Source: Pratylenchus scribneri (lineage: Eukaryota; Nematoda; Chromadorea; Rhabditida; Pratylenchidae). Taken from it: a DNA stretch of 64,000 nt. A model generated the notes under the pieces. It was not told the origin of the DNA and did no database searches. It saw only the letters and a list, made by a program, of their open reading frames with translations. The DNA lies in NCBI GenBank assembly GCA_030063045.1, contig JAQSEB010000031.1, positions 1,736,001 to 1,800,000 on the forward strand, read 5' to 3'. Made by a program: the position numbers and the translations under genes. This document shows, piece after piece, positions 35,085 through 46,348 of this stretch (the first letter of the stretch is position 1; each line of letters opens with the position of its first letter).

Positions 35085-36646
35085 ATGCAAAAAGAAACAA
35101 AAACATCAAATTTCCCAATTGAACCCGGGCAAACAAATGAGGTAAATAAAAATAATTAACCTATTTTGATGATAACTAATTTTAGATCAAATATAATTAT
35201 CAGCAACAAAGAATCCTTAAAAATTTGGAGCCCGATTTTAATGATCACACCGGACAACTTCCACCTGCACTCACGCCGGATTGGCTTTCTGTTCTTCTGA
35301 GTGAAAATCGCGCACGCATTGAACGAATTGAACAGGATCCGGATGGAAATGCAATGCAAAGACTCTTCATAAATCCAAAATCAGTGGAATATTTGTTCAC
35401 AATATGTCTCAGATTGCGGCTTCCACACGAAGTGATGTACCTTTCTTTGGAGATTTATAACAAGTAAGTGTTTAATATTTTGAGTTTTTCAATAAATAAA
35501 TTCATTATAGATTTATGGTTGAACACATCAACTATCTTTACACTATGGTCCGAACAAATGAAGGATGGAATTCACACCAGAAGTTTGCCCAATGGGAAAA
35601 ATGTAAGATAAACACCTAAAAAGTAATCAATATTTTATCTTCAGTGTTTTCAACATTGTCAAGGCAGGTGGCATTGCGAGCATTGTCCAGCATACAAATA
35701 GCATCGAAAATGCATTTAATTAATTTAGTAAGTTAATTTAATGCAATAATAACTTTTTTAAAACATATTTTCAGAGTTTGACTACGCAAATGGTCAAGGA
35801 TTGTCTTCGAACTTTAGGCTATGGTTGGTATTCTTTTCAACATTGTTTTGTACATTATATTCCAGCTTATACGGATGAATCTATTGAAAAATCTGAAATT
35901 CGGGTGTTGGCGACCATCAATTGGTGTGGAAATATGATGCAATCTCCGGTGACATATTTGGAAACATTTCTCCATTATATTTGTATGTTCCATAACTCTA
36001 TTCTAATTTATTTATGTAATTTAGTCCAAATAAATCCACATCTTGAAATTGATACAAAAGCAATTTGGGAATATTCACTGATGGTTTTGGACTGTGTATT
36101 CATTCATTCAGATGAATTTTACAAGCGAATATCAATTGTTGCTCACGGACGCCAGGGAAAACATGCACCAAGGTTTGTAAAGAAATGAATAATATTTAAT
36201 TTGTTTTTGTTTTAAGAAGGAAATTGAACCAACTGAAAGCAGATTATGTGCTTTTGTCTGCCGGTGTAATTTGCACTGCTTGCATTTGTGTTCATGGCAC
36301 CGACTTCATCCACACCGTCATTATTACCCTTCAACAAACCACCGGAATTCCATCAGAGTCAATTTCTGATGTTTATACGGGAATTTTTCAAACGGTTAGT
36401 TTTAAAATTGGAAATATAAATAAAAGTAAAATATTTACAGATTCATGATCGGAAAATTGATGTGAGTATTTTGTGTAAGTTTTTTAAACAATTTAATTTT
36501 AGAACCCGCTGGATTATTCCATTCAAAATAAGAATAAGACTCCACCGCCTCGACCGCAATCAACGGCAGATTTACAAATGGGAAAAGTGGCAAAACGACG
36601 GAAGACTGTGACATTCGGTGATGATCTTAAGCAGCAATATGATTAA
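35085..36646 (+). CDS. CNTD1/COSA-1-like cyclin-fold meiotic crossover factor
   Basis: COSA-1 in C. elegans and CNTD1 in mammals mark designated crossover sites in meiotic prophase. Ten exons: 35085-35141, 35186-35463, 35511-35602, 35645-35727, 35775-35823, 35866-35982, 36025-36172, 36217-36394, 36441-36461, 36503-36646; 388 aa. It follows CNTD1 along its length: cyclin-box helices around RLPHEVMYLSLEIYNKFMVE, then SRQVALRALSSIQIASKMH, DCLRTLGYAYT, SEIRVLATINWCG, SPVTYLETFLHYI, and the late LKADYVLLSAGVICTACIC/TTGIPSESISDVYTGIF block. The tail is basic (KVAKRRKTVTF), consistent with nuclear location. The Ig-receptor gene starts 246 bp downstream in the same orientation. Confidence 0.88.
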
Positions 36647-36891
36647 AATGCTAGAAGGAAGTATTTAAAAGTAATAATGTTAATTTCCCTCCATTCAAAT
36701 TTAAATTGTTGCTTCTTTTCCAATTTAATTTTACTGTGATTTTAAAATACCATTTCCCACCTAATTTTCTGTGAATAAAATTACTTTCAAAAAGTGTTTT
36801 ATTTGTTATTTAATTTTACATTTTATTTGACAATACCTATAAAAATCTTCGAAAATATTTTCACTGATTTATAACCGAAGATATCAGAAAA

Positions 36892-38096
36892 ATGCATTTT
36901 GGTTATTCAAAAAATTCACAACGAATAATTTATTTTGCCTTACTCATTCAATTTGAGCTGATTTTTCCAACTAATTCATTATCACCGGCCACAAATGTTG
37001 AAATTGAGCAATGCAGAAAAAGAAGCAACAACAATGACTTCGAAGTAATTGAAGTTATTGCCGGAGAGAATGCCAATGTTCAATGCGAATGGAATGAAGG
37101 GAAAAGAGGGAATGGACCGTCACAATTGATGTGGTTTAGTGCCAAAGGCGATGAAACACCAACGGTATTCTTCATTTTTATTAATTAATTAATTATTTGT
37201 TTTAAAGTTTATTTCTCAAACTGAAAATAGTCGTCGATATTCAAAAAGCAATGATGGATCCAATTTGGTGCATTTGGTCATACTCAATTTCACAGGTTAG
37301 TTTTAAAATGTTATTTGGTATAATTTGCATTAATTTAGAATTGGACCAAGGCTGTTATCAATGCCAAATCTTATTCTGGAATTCCATTGGCCAAAAGAAT
37401 ATGCATAAATTAACAAAGTTTATTAAAGTCAAACAAAAACTAATTCAACCGCCGACAACAGGTAATAATTTTAAAATAATTTAAAACGATTATTAAATAT
37501 TTCAGAAGTGACCAAAATGCCATCGTCCCATCAATCGACGTCATCTTTTCCATCAATTCCCAATCAATGGACTCCTCCACCAGAAACAACAATTTCAACG
37601 ACAAATAAGTCGACCGAATATTATCAAAAAGAATATTTCCCTCAAATGCCACTTCTATTCGTCTGCATTGCTCTTCTCACGTTGGTGGACATTTTGTTGG
37701 CTTGTTTGGTCATTAAATGGTGCAATGATAGGCAAAGGAGGAATGATCAGACGGATATTGGTTAGTTCATTTTACCCTAATTTATTCATATTTTCACCAT
37801 TAAGAATCGCTGCAAAATGATTCGCTGAGTATTTCAACGGCATTGGATGGAACAATGTTGCCATCATCACCGTCCGATTATAAATCATTCATGCAACCAT
37901 CTCACACAAACAACGGTGCCCCCGCCCATCTCGCCTACATAGTCAAGTTTAATTAATAAAAATGCAATAAATAACATTTAATATTTTTAGAGTGCCCATT
38001 CATTCGCAGCGAATCAATGCCGTCAAACACAGAAGGAGACGCTATAGTCAGGATTTAGAAACAATCTACGAAAACTTAGAATTGGAAATGGAATAA
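36892..38096 (+). CDS. Single-pass Ig-domain cell-surface protein
   Basis: Exons 36892-37164, 37208-37295, 37339-37461, 37506-37760, 37805-37946 and 37991-38096 give 328 aa. Order of parts: hydrophobic N-terminal signal segment (IIYFALLIQFELIFP), one V-type Ig domain (about aa 50-150) with the Cys in NVQCEW, a Trp in LMWFSAKG and the closing DQGCYQCQ, a Ser/Thr/Pro-rich stalk, one membrane span (MPLLFVCIALLTLVDILLAC, about aa 215-240), then a cytoplasmic tail of about 85 aa. The tail ends with ETIYENLELE, a Tyr motif of SH2-binding style. I do not recognise a specific ortholog. It starts 246 bp after the CNTD1-like stop, so co-transcription is possible. Confidence 0.82.
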
Positions 38097-38373
38097 AATG
38101 ATCCATCCCACCAATTTTTTGTTTTTAATTCTCACCCAAAATTCATATCCACCGATGAATTCCATCCACCACAACCCCACTCGTCCATTTATTTTTTAAT
38201 TTTATTTTAAATTCGTCACTTCATTTTTATCGGAATAAAAATTACATTTGAACATTATTGATTTATATGAAATAGTGAGATAAGTGAATTAATTGAATTT
38301 ATGCGACAATGAATATGGGCAAATTATTGATTGATTGATGGACTTAGGTGCGTGGAATGGATGGTTATGTAGA

Positions 38374-40093
38374 TTAGAAGCCAATCTTCCTGAATTGTTT
38401 TATGACCGCACTGCTTATATAATCCGCCGTTGAGTTGGTGCTTTCATCATTCTTTTCCAGCTTTTGAGTGAGTGGATCGCATTGAGACGGGAATCGTTTT
38501 GCATAAATGGCCGGATGATTGACTCGAAACTTAAATATAAATTTGGTTCAAATTTATTGCTTTTTCTTACCTGTTTCAACTTCTCAAATTTGGCTGCCTC
38601 AGTCAAATTTGGATTAGTCAAAATTTGTTCCAGCAATGCGGTCATATGCTGATCCAGGGATTTTGATTGTTGTTCATAGGTGGATTTATTGATTCGTTGA
38701 CAATATGTTTTGGTGGTGATCATTGATGATGGGTCATTGGGCGATGGCGAATTCTAAAAATAATTTTAATTAAAAAAATGAATAAAATTAGAATGTATCT
38801 CCTTTCCTCCTCCTCCTCCCTCATATGGAGTTCGAATTCGAAGCATTTTTGTCGGGTCACCTTTCATCAGTGAATTTCCTCCTCTTGTTGATGTTGTGGC
38901 GGCCTCTTGTTGTTGTTGCGAAAAATTGCTGCGAATTCGAAAAACACTGGCAGATTGTTTTGGCAATTGATTTGTAAGATTGGATGAAGCCGAAGAGGCG
39001 ATTGGTTTGTTTGAAGGACGTTCATCGCGGAAAACATTTTCATCCAAAAATTTTGGGTTTGAATTTGCTGATCGAAGACGCGGTCTTTTTGTTGGCTCTT
39101 CATGGGATGCGGCACGGTTCAGTGAGAATAAACTTGTGCTGGCTTTGGTCAGTGTTCCCATTATAAATCCACTCAAATTGCGGCGATCCGTAGATGAAGG
39201 CGAAGGTTTTTTCTCAAGAATCTAAATTATTTTGAATTTAAAATAAAATTTAAATTCTTTTACCCTTTTGGTTTCACCCTCTTTTGTGATTTTCCTGGAT
39301 TTTGAGTTTGCCTCTGTGATGGAAATGTCTTGGCATGAAATTGACAATCGGCCTTTCATTCTCTCAAATTGTGATGAATTCAAGTCCATTCTCGATTTTG
39401 ATCCTCCAAAATTCGGCTCTTCATCAACTCGACTCCGGCTTTCACGAACGGAGGAATGTCTTACAACTGGGGTGTTATTTTGTCCTTTATATTTGCCTGC
39501 TGGCGCATGATCCTCCAAATATCGGGAAATTCGGTCATTGTCAAGTCTAAATACGAAAATTAACTAATTGAATAATATTTTTAATATAAACTAACCTATA
39601 TAATGTGGCATTGTCATAGAATACTCGATTGAGATCATCACGAACATTGACAATATAATTTGACTCCAAATAATTGGTCAGAATATTTTTGGACACAACC
39701 AATGGATTATATTGTAAAGGTGGCAAACTGAAAAATTACTCGAATTAATTTATCATATAAACATTTCAAAGTTCCCCAAACCCGTTTATTTACGTTTGTC
39801 CATTATATGGTCTGTTATTGTTGAAAATGGTCGGCACAAGTGCAGCCATACACTCCAACGCCTCCTTTCCAGTGAATGTTTCGGCATAAGTCCGCATTTG
39901 GCGTTTGTGATTCTCTCGAGGAACTTTTCTTGAGAATTCATACAACAATTCAGTCCACTGAATAAGAGGTTAAAATTAAGTATAACAATAAAAAAACCTT
40001 TCGAGTTGCTTCAAATTGTTCACGTTTTGTGTTCGTAGTTAATGGCGTTTCATGGATTTTTGATCTAGAACGTCGCGAAGAATTTAGCTGCAT
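38374..40093 (-). CDS. DEP-domain protein (DEPDC1/LET-99-like)
   Basis: Exons on the minus strand: 40093-39998, 39957-39794, 39727-39596, 39546-39264, 39221-about 38786, 38753-38571, 38529-38374. A DEP domain occupies about aa 32-135 (WTELLYEFSRKVP, then TFTGKEALECMAALVP, LESNYIVNV, VFYDNATLYRL). The rest is basic, Ser-rich and disordered, with a helical C-terminus (AAKFEKLKQ, YISSAVIKQF). In nematodes LET-99, a DEP protein, positions spindles through G-protein signalling; DEPDC1 proteins are the animal relatives. Assignment to either is tentative. The intron between the fifth and sixth exons has no GT or GC donor in the required phase, although the acceptor and downstream frame are clear; see findings. 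A 3' splice-like TTCAG sits 1 nt before the ATG. Confidence 0.75.
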
Positions 40094-40649
40094 CCTGAAG
40101 AATAAAACACATTTAATATTATATTTAAATTAATGTGTATTATATGAATGAATTAATGAAAAGGTAAAAATTTTTTGAAAAATTTTTTGTTTTTTAAAAA
40201 ATCAAAAAAGAGAGGATTTTCATTTTTAAATATATTTTTAGCGGCAAATGTTTTCGCTTCGAAATTTTTTTTACAGTATACCTTTCCTGCCTTGGAGCAA
40301 TTTCATTTTTACTCTTTTTAAAGGTTCTAAATCGTTCAATTAAGTAAATTTATTAAATGATTATTCCATTAATTAAAATTATAATGTGGGTAAATAAATT
40401 AGTGATGATCAAATTATAATAAATGAATGATACTAAAAATAACGTAAAATAATGGCCTTGACATTCTCAGTGGAAATGTTCTCATTTATAAGATGGAATA
40501 AAATGTTGTCCTCCATTAGTCATTCATTCTAAAATATGTTCACATTTTTGATCATTTGATTTGAGCAAATTTGACTGCCTTCTTAATCATTGTTTCATTC
40601 CTGTTCCTGGGCCATTTTTTATTCGAATTTTTTATATTTTTCCATTAAA
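40094..40649. other. Spacer, nothing recognised
   Basis: AT-rich spacer between divergent DEP and chitin-binding genes. No exon on either strand; presumably promoters of both. Confidence 0.55.
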
Positions 40650-43600
40650 ATGCTATTATTCCTTATTCTCCATGCTTTTTTCCTTCTTTTTTCTGCCTTT
40701 TTCCAGGCCCATAATGCGGCAAAACTACAGGAGGGTATGAATCGGGTTTCGGGTAAAATACAATAATTCTGTTGAATCTCCGTGAAGATTCCATCGAATT
40801 TTGGCGAGAGGGAATTTCATCTGCTGAAATTGAAGAACAAAGAGAACGACAACGGGTTGATGACAGCGATGAAGGTGTACCATTCATCCCCCAAATGAGA
40901 CGTGAAGATGAGGACCAATTCCCGCGCGAATCATCACCCCCAATTGCCGGCATTCAGCGACTGGATCCGGAAAGTTTTTGTTTCGGAAACGGCGATTCAT
41001 TCCCGCTAGGCCCTTGCAGTTCTACCTTTCTCAAATGTGGACGATTCAATGCAAATCGACGATATAGTTTTGAGGAATGTCCATTGGGAAATGTTTTTGT
41101 GGGAAATGAATGTACTAATAAATATTTTGGATTGACAAAATTACATTTTGTTTTGTTGAAGGTAAACCAGCTCGAAAAGTTCGCGACTGTTTTTTGCCTG
41201 AAGTGAATTTGCTGAATGATGCCACAGAAAAATTGGCACAGGTCCATTCTGGATTATGAAAATATACGGACTATTTTCTTGTTAGGCCGTTGACTTTTGT
41301 GCCCGAAAAGATCCATTCGAATCGGCACTTTACTTTTTTGATGGACCCGCAAAGGAGGACAAATGCTCGAGACAGGCTTTGCTCTGCCGAGGAACGGCTT
41401 CCGCTCCATTGGCCTTCAGCTGCCCATCTGGCATGAACTTTCATTTATTTTGGAATCATTCCCAATGATTGTGTATATTTTAAGGCAAAGTACTCGACCC
41501 AAAAGCAATTCAATGTGTGGAAGCACCCGACCAATGCGCATTTGTGTCCGGCTCGGCCCAAACCCCAATTCGTCTTCATTTGCTCCGACTTTCTTGTGCC
41601 CAATCCAAGCCGGATCCATTAAATCCTCCACTTTTCCCCAAAGCAATTCAAACTTTGGTAAACCAACAACAAGCGAACAGAAATGATCGATGCCGAAATT
41701 GGTCGGTTGGAGAAAAAGAAAATGAATAAATTTAAACAAATTTTTTAAGGTATTTTGTGTGTGAATCCGCCGATAATGAACCGGAAATGGTCTTTTGCGA
41801 TAGTGGAAAAATGTTTGACCCAATCCAACGAATTTGCCGACGAATTTTGCCCGAAGATCGATGCCCAAATTTGGGTGCCTGCAGGCAATTTAATTAAATA
41901 TTTATTAGTCCTAATCTAGGCTAAAAATCTAGGGCTTAAGCTGTTTCCTTCGCCAGAGACCTAAGCCCCCCAGTGGCCCCATGAACGGGATAGGGATATA
42001 GGGACACTCGACTTTAAATTGTTATTTGTTTATTGTCAGGGAAAATGTGATAAATATGTGAAAGGGAAAGGAACACAAGAGAGGAAAAAAGAGCTGCTTA
42101 TGGGGATTGGGGCAATATTTGATTGATAGGTGACGGGGCGATTGGGAGGCAAGAAGTGGCGATACAGTAGGACGAATAGAAAAGGCCTTTAGGTATTATT
42201 GGCATTGACAGAAATTTCCGGAGTGAAACACATTTACAATTACAATCTATGTGAACACATTTACAATTACACTAAGTAAAACACAATTACAATTGCACTA
42301 AGTAAAACACAATTACAATTGCACTAAGTAAAACACAATTACAATTGCACTAAATAAAACACAATTACAATTGCACTAAATAAAACACAATTACAATTGC
42401 ACTAAGTAAAACACAATTACAATTGCACTAAATAAAACACAATTACAATTGCACTAAATAAAACACAATTACAATTGCACTAAATAAAACACAATTACAA
42501 TTGCACTAAGTGAAACACAATTACAATTGCACTAAGTAAAACACAATTACAATTGCACTAAATGAAACACAATTACAATTGCACTAAATAAAACACAATT
42601 ACAATTGCACTAAATAAAACACAATTACAATTGCATTAAATAAAACACAATTACAATTGCACTAAATAAAACACAATTACAATTGCACTAAATAAAACAA
42701 AATTACAATTGCACTAAGTGAAACACAATTACAATTGCACTAAGTGAAACACAATTACAATTGCACTAAATGAAACACAATTACAATTGCACTAAATGAA
42801 ACACAATTACAATTGCACTAAGTAAAACACAATTACAATTGCACTAAATGAAACACAATTACAATTGCACTAAATAAAGCACAATTACAATTGCACTAAA
42901 TAAAACACAATTACAATTGCACTAAATAAAACACAATTACAATTGCACTAAATAAAACACAATTACAATTGCACTAAATAAAACACAATTACAATTGTAC
43001 TAAGTGAAACACAATTACAATTGCACTAAGTGAAACACAATTACAATTGCACTAAGTAAAACACAATTACAATTGCACTAAATGAAACACAATTACAATT
43101 GCACTAAGTAAAACACAATTACAATTGCACTAAGTAAAACACAATTACAATTGCACTAAATAAAACACAATTACAATTGCACTAAATAAAACACAATTAC
43201 AATTGCACTAAGTAAAACACAATTACAATTGCACTAAATAAAACACAATTACAATTGCACTAAATAAAACACAATTACAATTGCACTAAATAAAACACAA
43301 TTACAATTGCACTAAATAAAACACAATTAGAATTACAATCTAAGTGAAACACATTTACAATTAACAATCCTTGGAATGAAACATTAATTATTTTAAAAGA
43401 AAGATTGGGGCCAATATTTGATTGATAGGGTGACTGGGCGTTTAGGAAAAATAAGTGAGGGTACCGTTGGAAAGGCCCTTAGGCATTATTGGATTGATAA
43501 TATTATTTAATTCCATGGAAATAAAATTTTAGGGGATGGGAATGGAGAATGTCGCCGGTGGGCGAATGCCGTCCTGATTTTCTCTATTGTAATGGAATGC

Positions 43601-46105
43601 GCCCACAATTATTCCAATGTGAACGGCAAGGTGAAGTTTTCATTGAGGGGGAATGCACATTGGCCAGTAATGCTTGCGATGTTTGCCAACCGAATGAAAT
43701 GAAAAGATCCATGGACAAATGCGAAGAGGTGGGCGGAATGTTGAGGAGGAATATATGATTGGATGGTTTTTGTGAATGTGAAGTTTTTCTTCTGCGAACG
43801 GGATACCAGCATTTTGGGCAGTTCAGGCCGTACCAGATGGCGTCAATATATTTGTACGAATGGTCGATTATTCCATCCACAAAGAAAGGAATGCGTCAAA
43901 GCCGAAGAATATCAATGTCCAACCAAAACGCAGGTTGCCAAAATATCCATTCGCTAAAATGTGATGATTTTAGTGTCAAGAAGGTGATTCGTATTCAGTG
44001 GAATGTGGCGATTTCTTCCTTTGCAACAATCAAGGCCGATTTGTTGCCGGAAAATGTCCGGATATGACACGTTGGGATGGAAATGAACGGCGTTGCGTAT
44101 TCTCGGCACAATGTCGACGATTTCAGGCCAATTCCCACAAATTTTGATTGTTCAAATTCCCCTCAAAATTGACAGGAATCACAAAAAGGCGAAGGGAATT
44201 CAAAATGTTTGGAAGGACAAACAAAACCATCGGCCGATTGCAAAAAATACGAAGAATGCATTGGAGGAAATTGGGTGCAAAGAAGATGCATGGAATATGC
44301 AAGTGATCGACTCAAAGACCCTTGTCGTTTCTGTTCTGAGCCAGGCGTTGTTCAGCAACGCGATTTTTACCCATTGGAACGACTTTTGCCCGATGGATTC
44401 AATCCATTCGATGGCCAAGGAGTGAAACAAAGAAAATGCGTGGAGGGCGAGGTGCACAATATTTATGCCTAAAATAATGAATTAAATTCTCATCAATCAG
44501 AAAATTGTGAACCGTTTCGACTGTGCCCGTTTCATGGAATGTTTGGACGGTGATTGGTTCAATTTGGCCTGCCCTCGAGGCCATTATTTCAGTCCGTTTT
44601 TATTAACCATTCCACCCAAAATCACAATTCAAAATATTTCTTATTTAGGCCCTCGCACCCAAGGCTGTGTTTTGGCCAGTTCCGCAAATTCATCCGCCGT
44701 TCCAATGTGCCAAGATTTGATCCCGGCCCCAACTGGACTTTCACCAGTTTCGGGCCAATCTCCACCGGAATCTGTCCACCTTCTTCCCCTCTATTCCCCA
44801 AATGATACTTTGCTTATTTCCACCGGAATTGGGCCAGGGGCTGGGCCATTGCCCGAATTGGGTGACAAAGAAATTCGACAAAATTATGTTCAATTTTTGT
44901 TTATTTAATATATTATGAATTAATCAATTAATGAATATAGGAAGGAACATTCGATTTTTGTTCGGCCCAATCCCCTCAACGAATTCCAAATCCATATGAT
45001 TGTACAAAAGTAAATTCATTCGCACTTTTTAATTCATTTTTCATTCGCATCAGTACCGACAATGTGCATTGGATCGAGGTGGCTATTATGCCGAAAAACA
45101 ATGCGCAATTGGCACTCAATTCGATCCGTCAATTCTTCAATGCACTTATAAGTAATTATTATTAAATGTGGAATATTGAAATTATTTCAAATTTTCAGTT
45201 ACACCTGTACTCCACCAAATTGTGTGGAGAACATTTTGGAACCGTTGAAAGAATGCGGAAAAGCGCGCCAATGCCTGGGGGGAAAATGGCATGAATTCAT
45301 TTGCCCTCAGGGAATGGCCTTTGTGGGCGGAAAATGCAGCGACCGAATTCGGTGCCAAAGCACAAGTTAGGCATAGAATTGGCAATAAATTCGATTAAAA
45401 ATAAAGATCCAATTGTGCGTGGCCAATGCTTGGATGGCCACACCAGGGCCCATGCCAAGGATTGCTCCAAATATTTATTATGCCGTTTTGGCCAATTTAT
45501 GGAGGAAAATTGCAATCTTGGCCATAAATTCAATCCAACTGTACATTCCAATAAAATATTTACTTCCATTATTGAACATTGATTATAGATTGGCCGTTGT
45601 GACCCACAATTTGAATGTCCTTCCCAATATAGACCAAAATGTTATGAGGGAATAATGCGATCCATCGAATCGACAAAGACCGCAGGAAATGATCAAAAAT
45701 GCCAGCAAACGGACTATGAATTATGCCGTGATGGCCAATTCCTTCGCCAAAGTTGCCCGTATGGCGAACAATTCGCCCAAGGACGATGCCAAATTTTGGC
45801 TGAATGTTTGCCAAAAACGAGTGGAACAGCAGGGACATCAAATGGAGGAGGACAAGGTGGAATTGTAGGGACTATTATGGGCAGCCAAAAATGCCAGGTA
45901 AGCTTTGGAGAATTTTTTGATAATTTTTTAATAAATTCAAAAGGAATCACCCGGACCCCAAGGCTTTCGCGCGGACCGCCAAAATTGTGCCAAATTCTAC
46001 CAATGTGCCCAGGGCAAATGGGTGCCAAAAGATTGTGCCAAAGGCACTGTTTTCAATCCAACTTTGGGAGTTTGCGATTGGCCAGCAAATGTGCCCGGAT
46101 GTTAA
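40650..46105 (+). CDS. Secreted multi-domain chitin-binding (CBM14/peritrophin-A) protein
   Basis: Eighteen exons: 40650-40734, 40788-41111, 41162-41241, 41286-41430, 41485-41701, 41750-41884, 43533-43728, 43784-43933, 43974-44126, 44176-44451, 44501-44591, 44649-44887, 44941-45009, 45054-45151, 45199-45365, 45407-45540, 45589-45897, 45944-46105; all phases agree and encode 1009 aa. A signal peptide ([18 protein letters not shown]) is followed by about 13 six-Cys CBM14 modules with the C-P-x-G-x-x-F-[DN]-P-x(n)-C core, e.g. [42 protein letters not shown] and a last one ending [10 protein letters not shown]. Number and layout recall C. elegans CBD-1, an eggshell chitin-binding protein, but cuticle or feeding-tube roles are possible. 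Three introns start with GC (after 41430, 41884, 44126). The 1.65-kb intron 41885-43532 is filled by a dispersed repeat and a satellite array. Confidence 0.9.
41902..42210 (+). repeat. Dispersed repeat copy B (chitin-binding gene intron)
   Basis: Full-length copy beginning TATTAGTCCTAATCTAGG and ending GGTATTATTGGCATTGACA, lying just inside the GC donor of intron 6 of the chitin-binding gene. It shares the GGGCAATATTTGATTGATAGG and GATACAGTAGGACGAATAG blocks with copies A, C and D. Confidence 0.88.
42222..43370 (-). repeat. 26-bp satellite array 2 (about 44 units)
   Basis: Same 26-bp unit as array 1 but on the opposite strand (here read as TTACAATTGCACTAAGTAAA followed by ACACAA). Most units differ only at the AAGT/AAAT and GTAAAA/GTGAAA positions; the two end units are degenerate (ACAATCTAAGTGAAACACAT). 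It sits within an intron of the chitin-binding gene. Confidence 0.95.
43403..43498 (+). repeat. Partial dispersed repeat (tail of the copy B family)
   Basis: The last roughly 100 bp of the dispersed repeat (GCCAATATTTGATTGATAGG through GGCCCTTAGGCATTATTGG) recurs immediately after the satellite. The array is therefore bracketed by two direct copies of the repeat's tail. Confidence 0.8.
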
Positions 46106-46348
46106 ATGAATTAATTCAATGTTCAAATTAATTTGTAAAACAAATAAAATTGGCAATAAAACCACTTTATTCGGATGAAAGGGGGATTTAAAATTGGATG
46201 AGGAATTGTGGAAAATGATATTCTGAATGAGAAAGAAAAATGTTCAATCAGCCGAAGAAGAAAAGAAGGCCAAAATTCGGCATTTGTTTTTGATTTGGAA
46301 TAAAACAAGTATTTATGTTTGTCCATCGTTTCAACTCTCAAATTTCCA

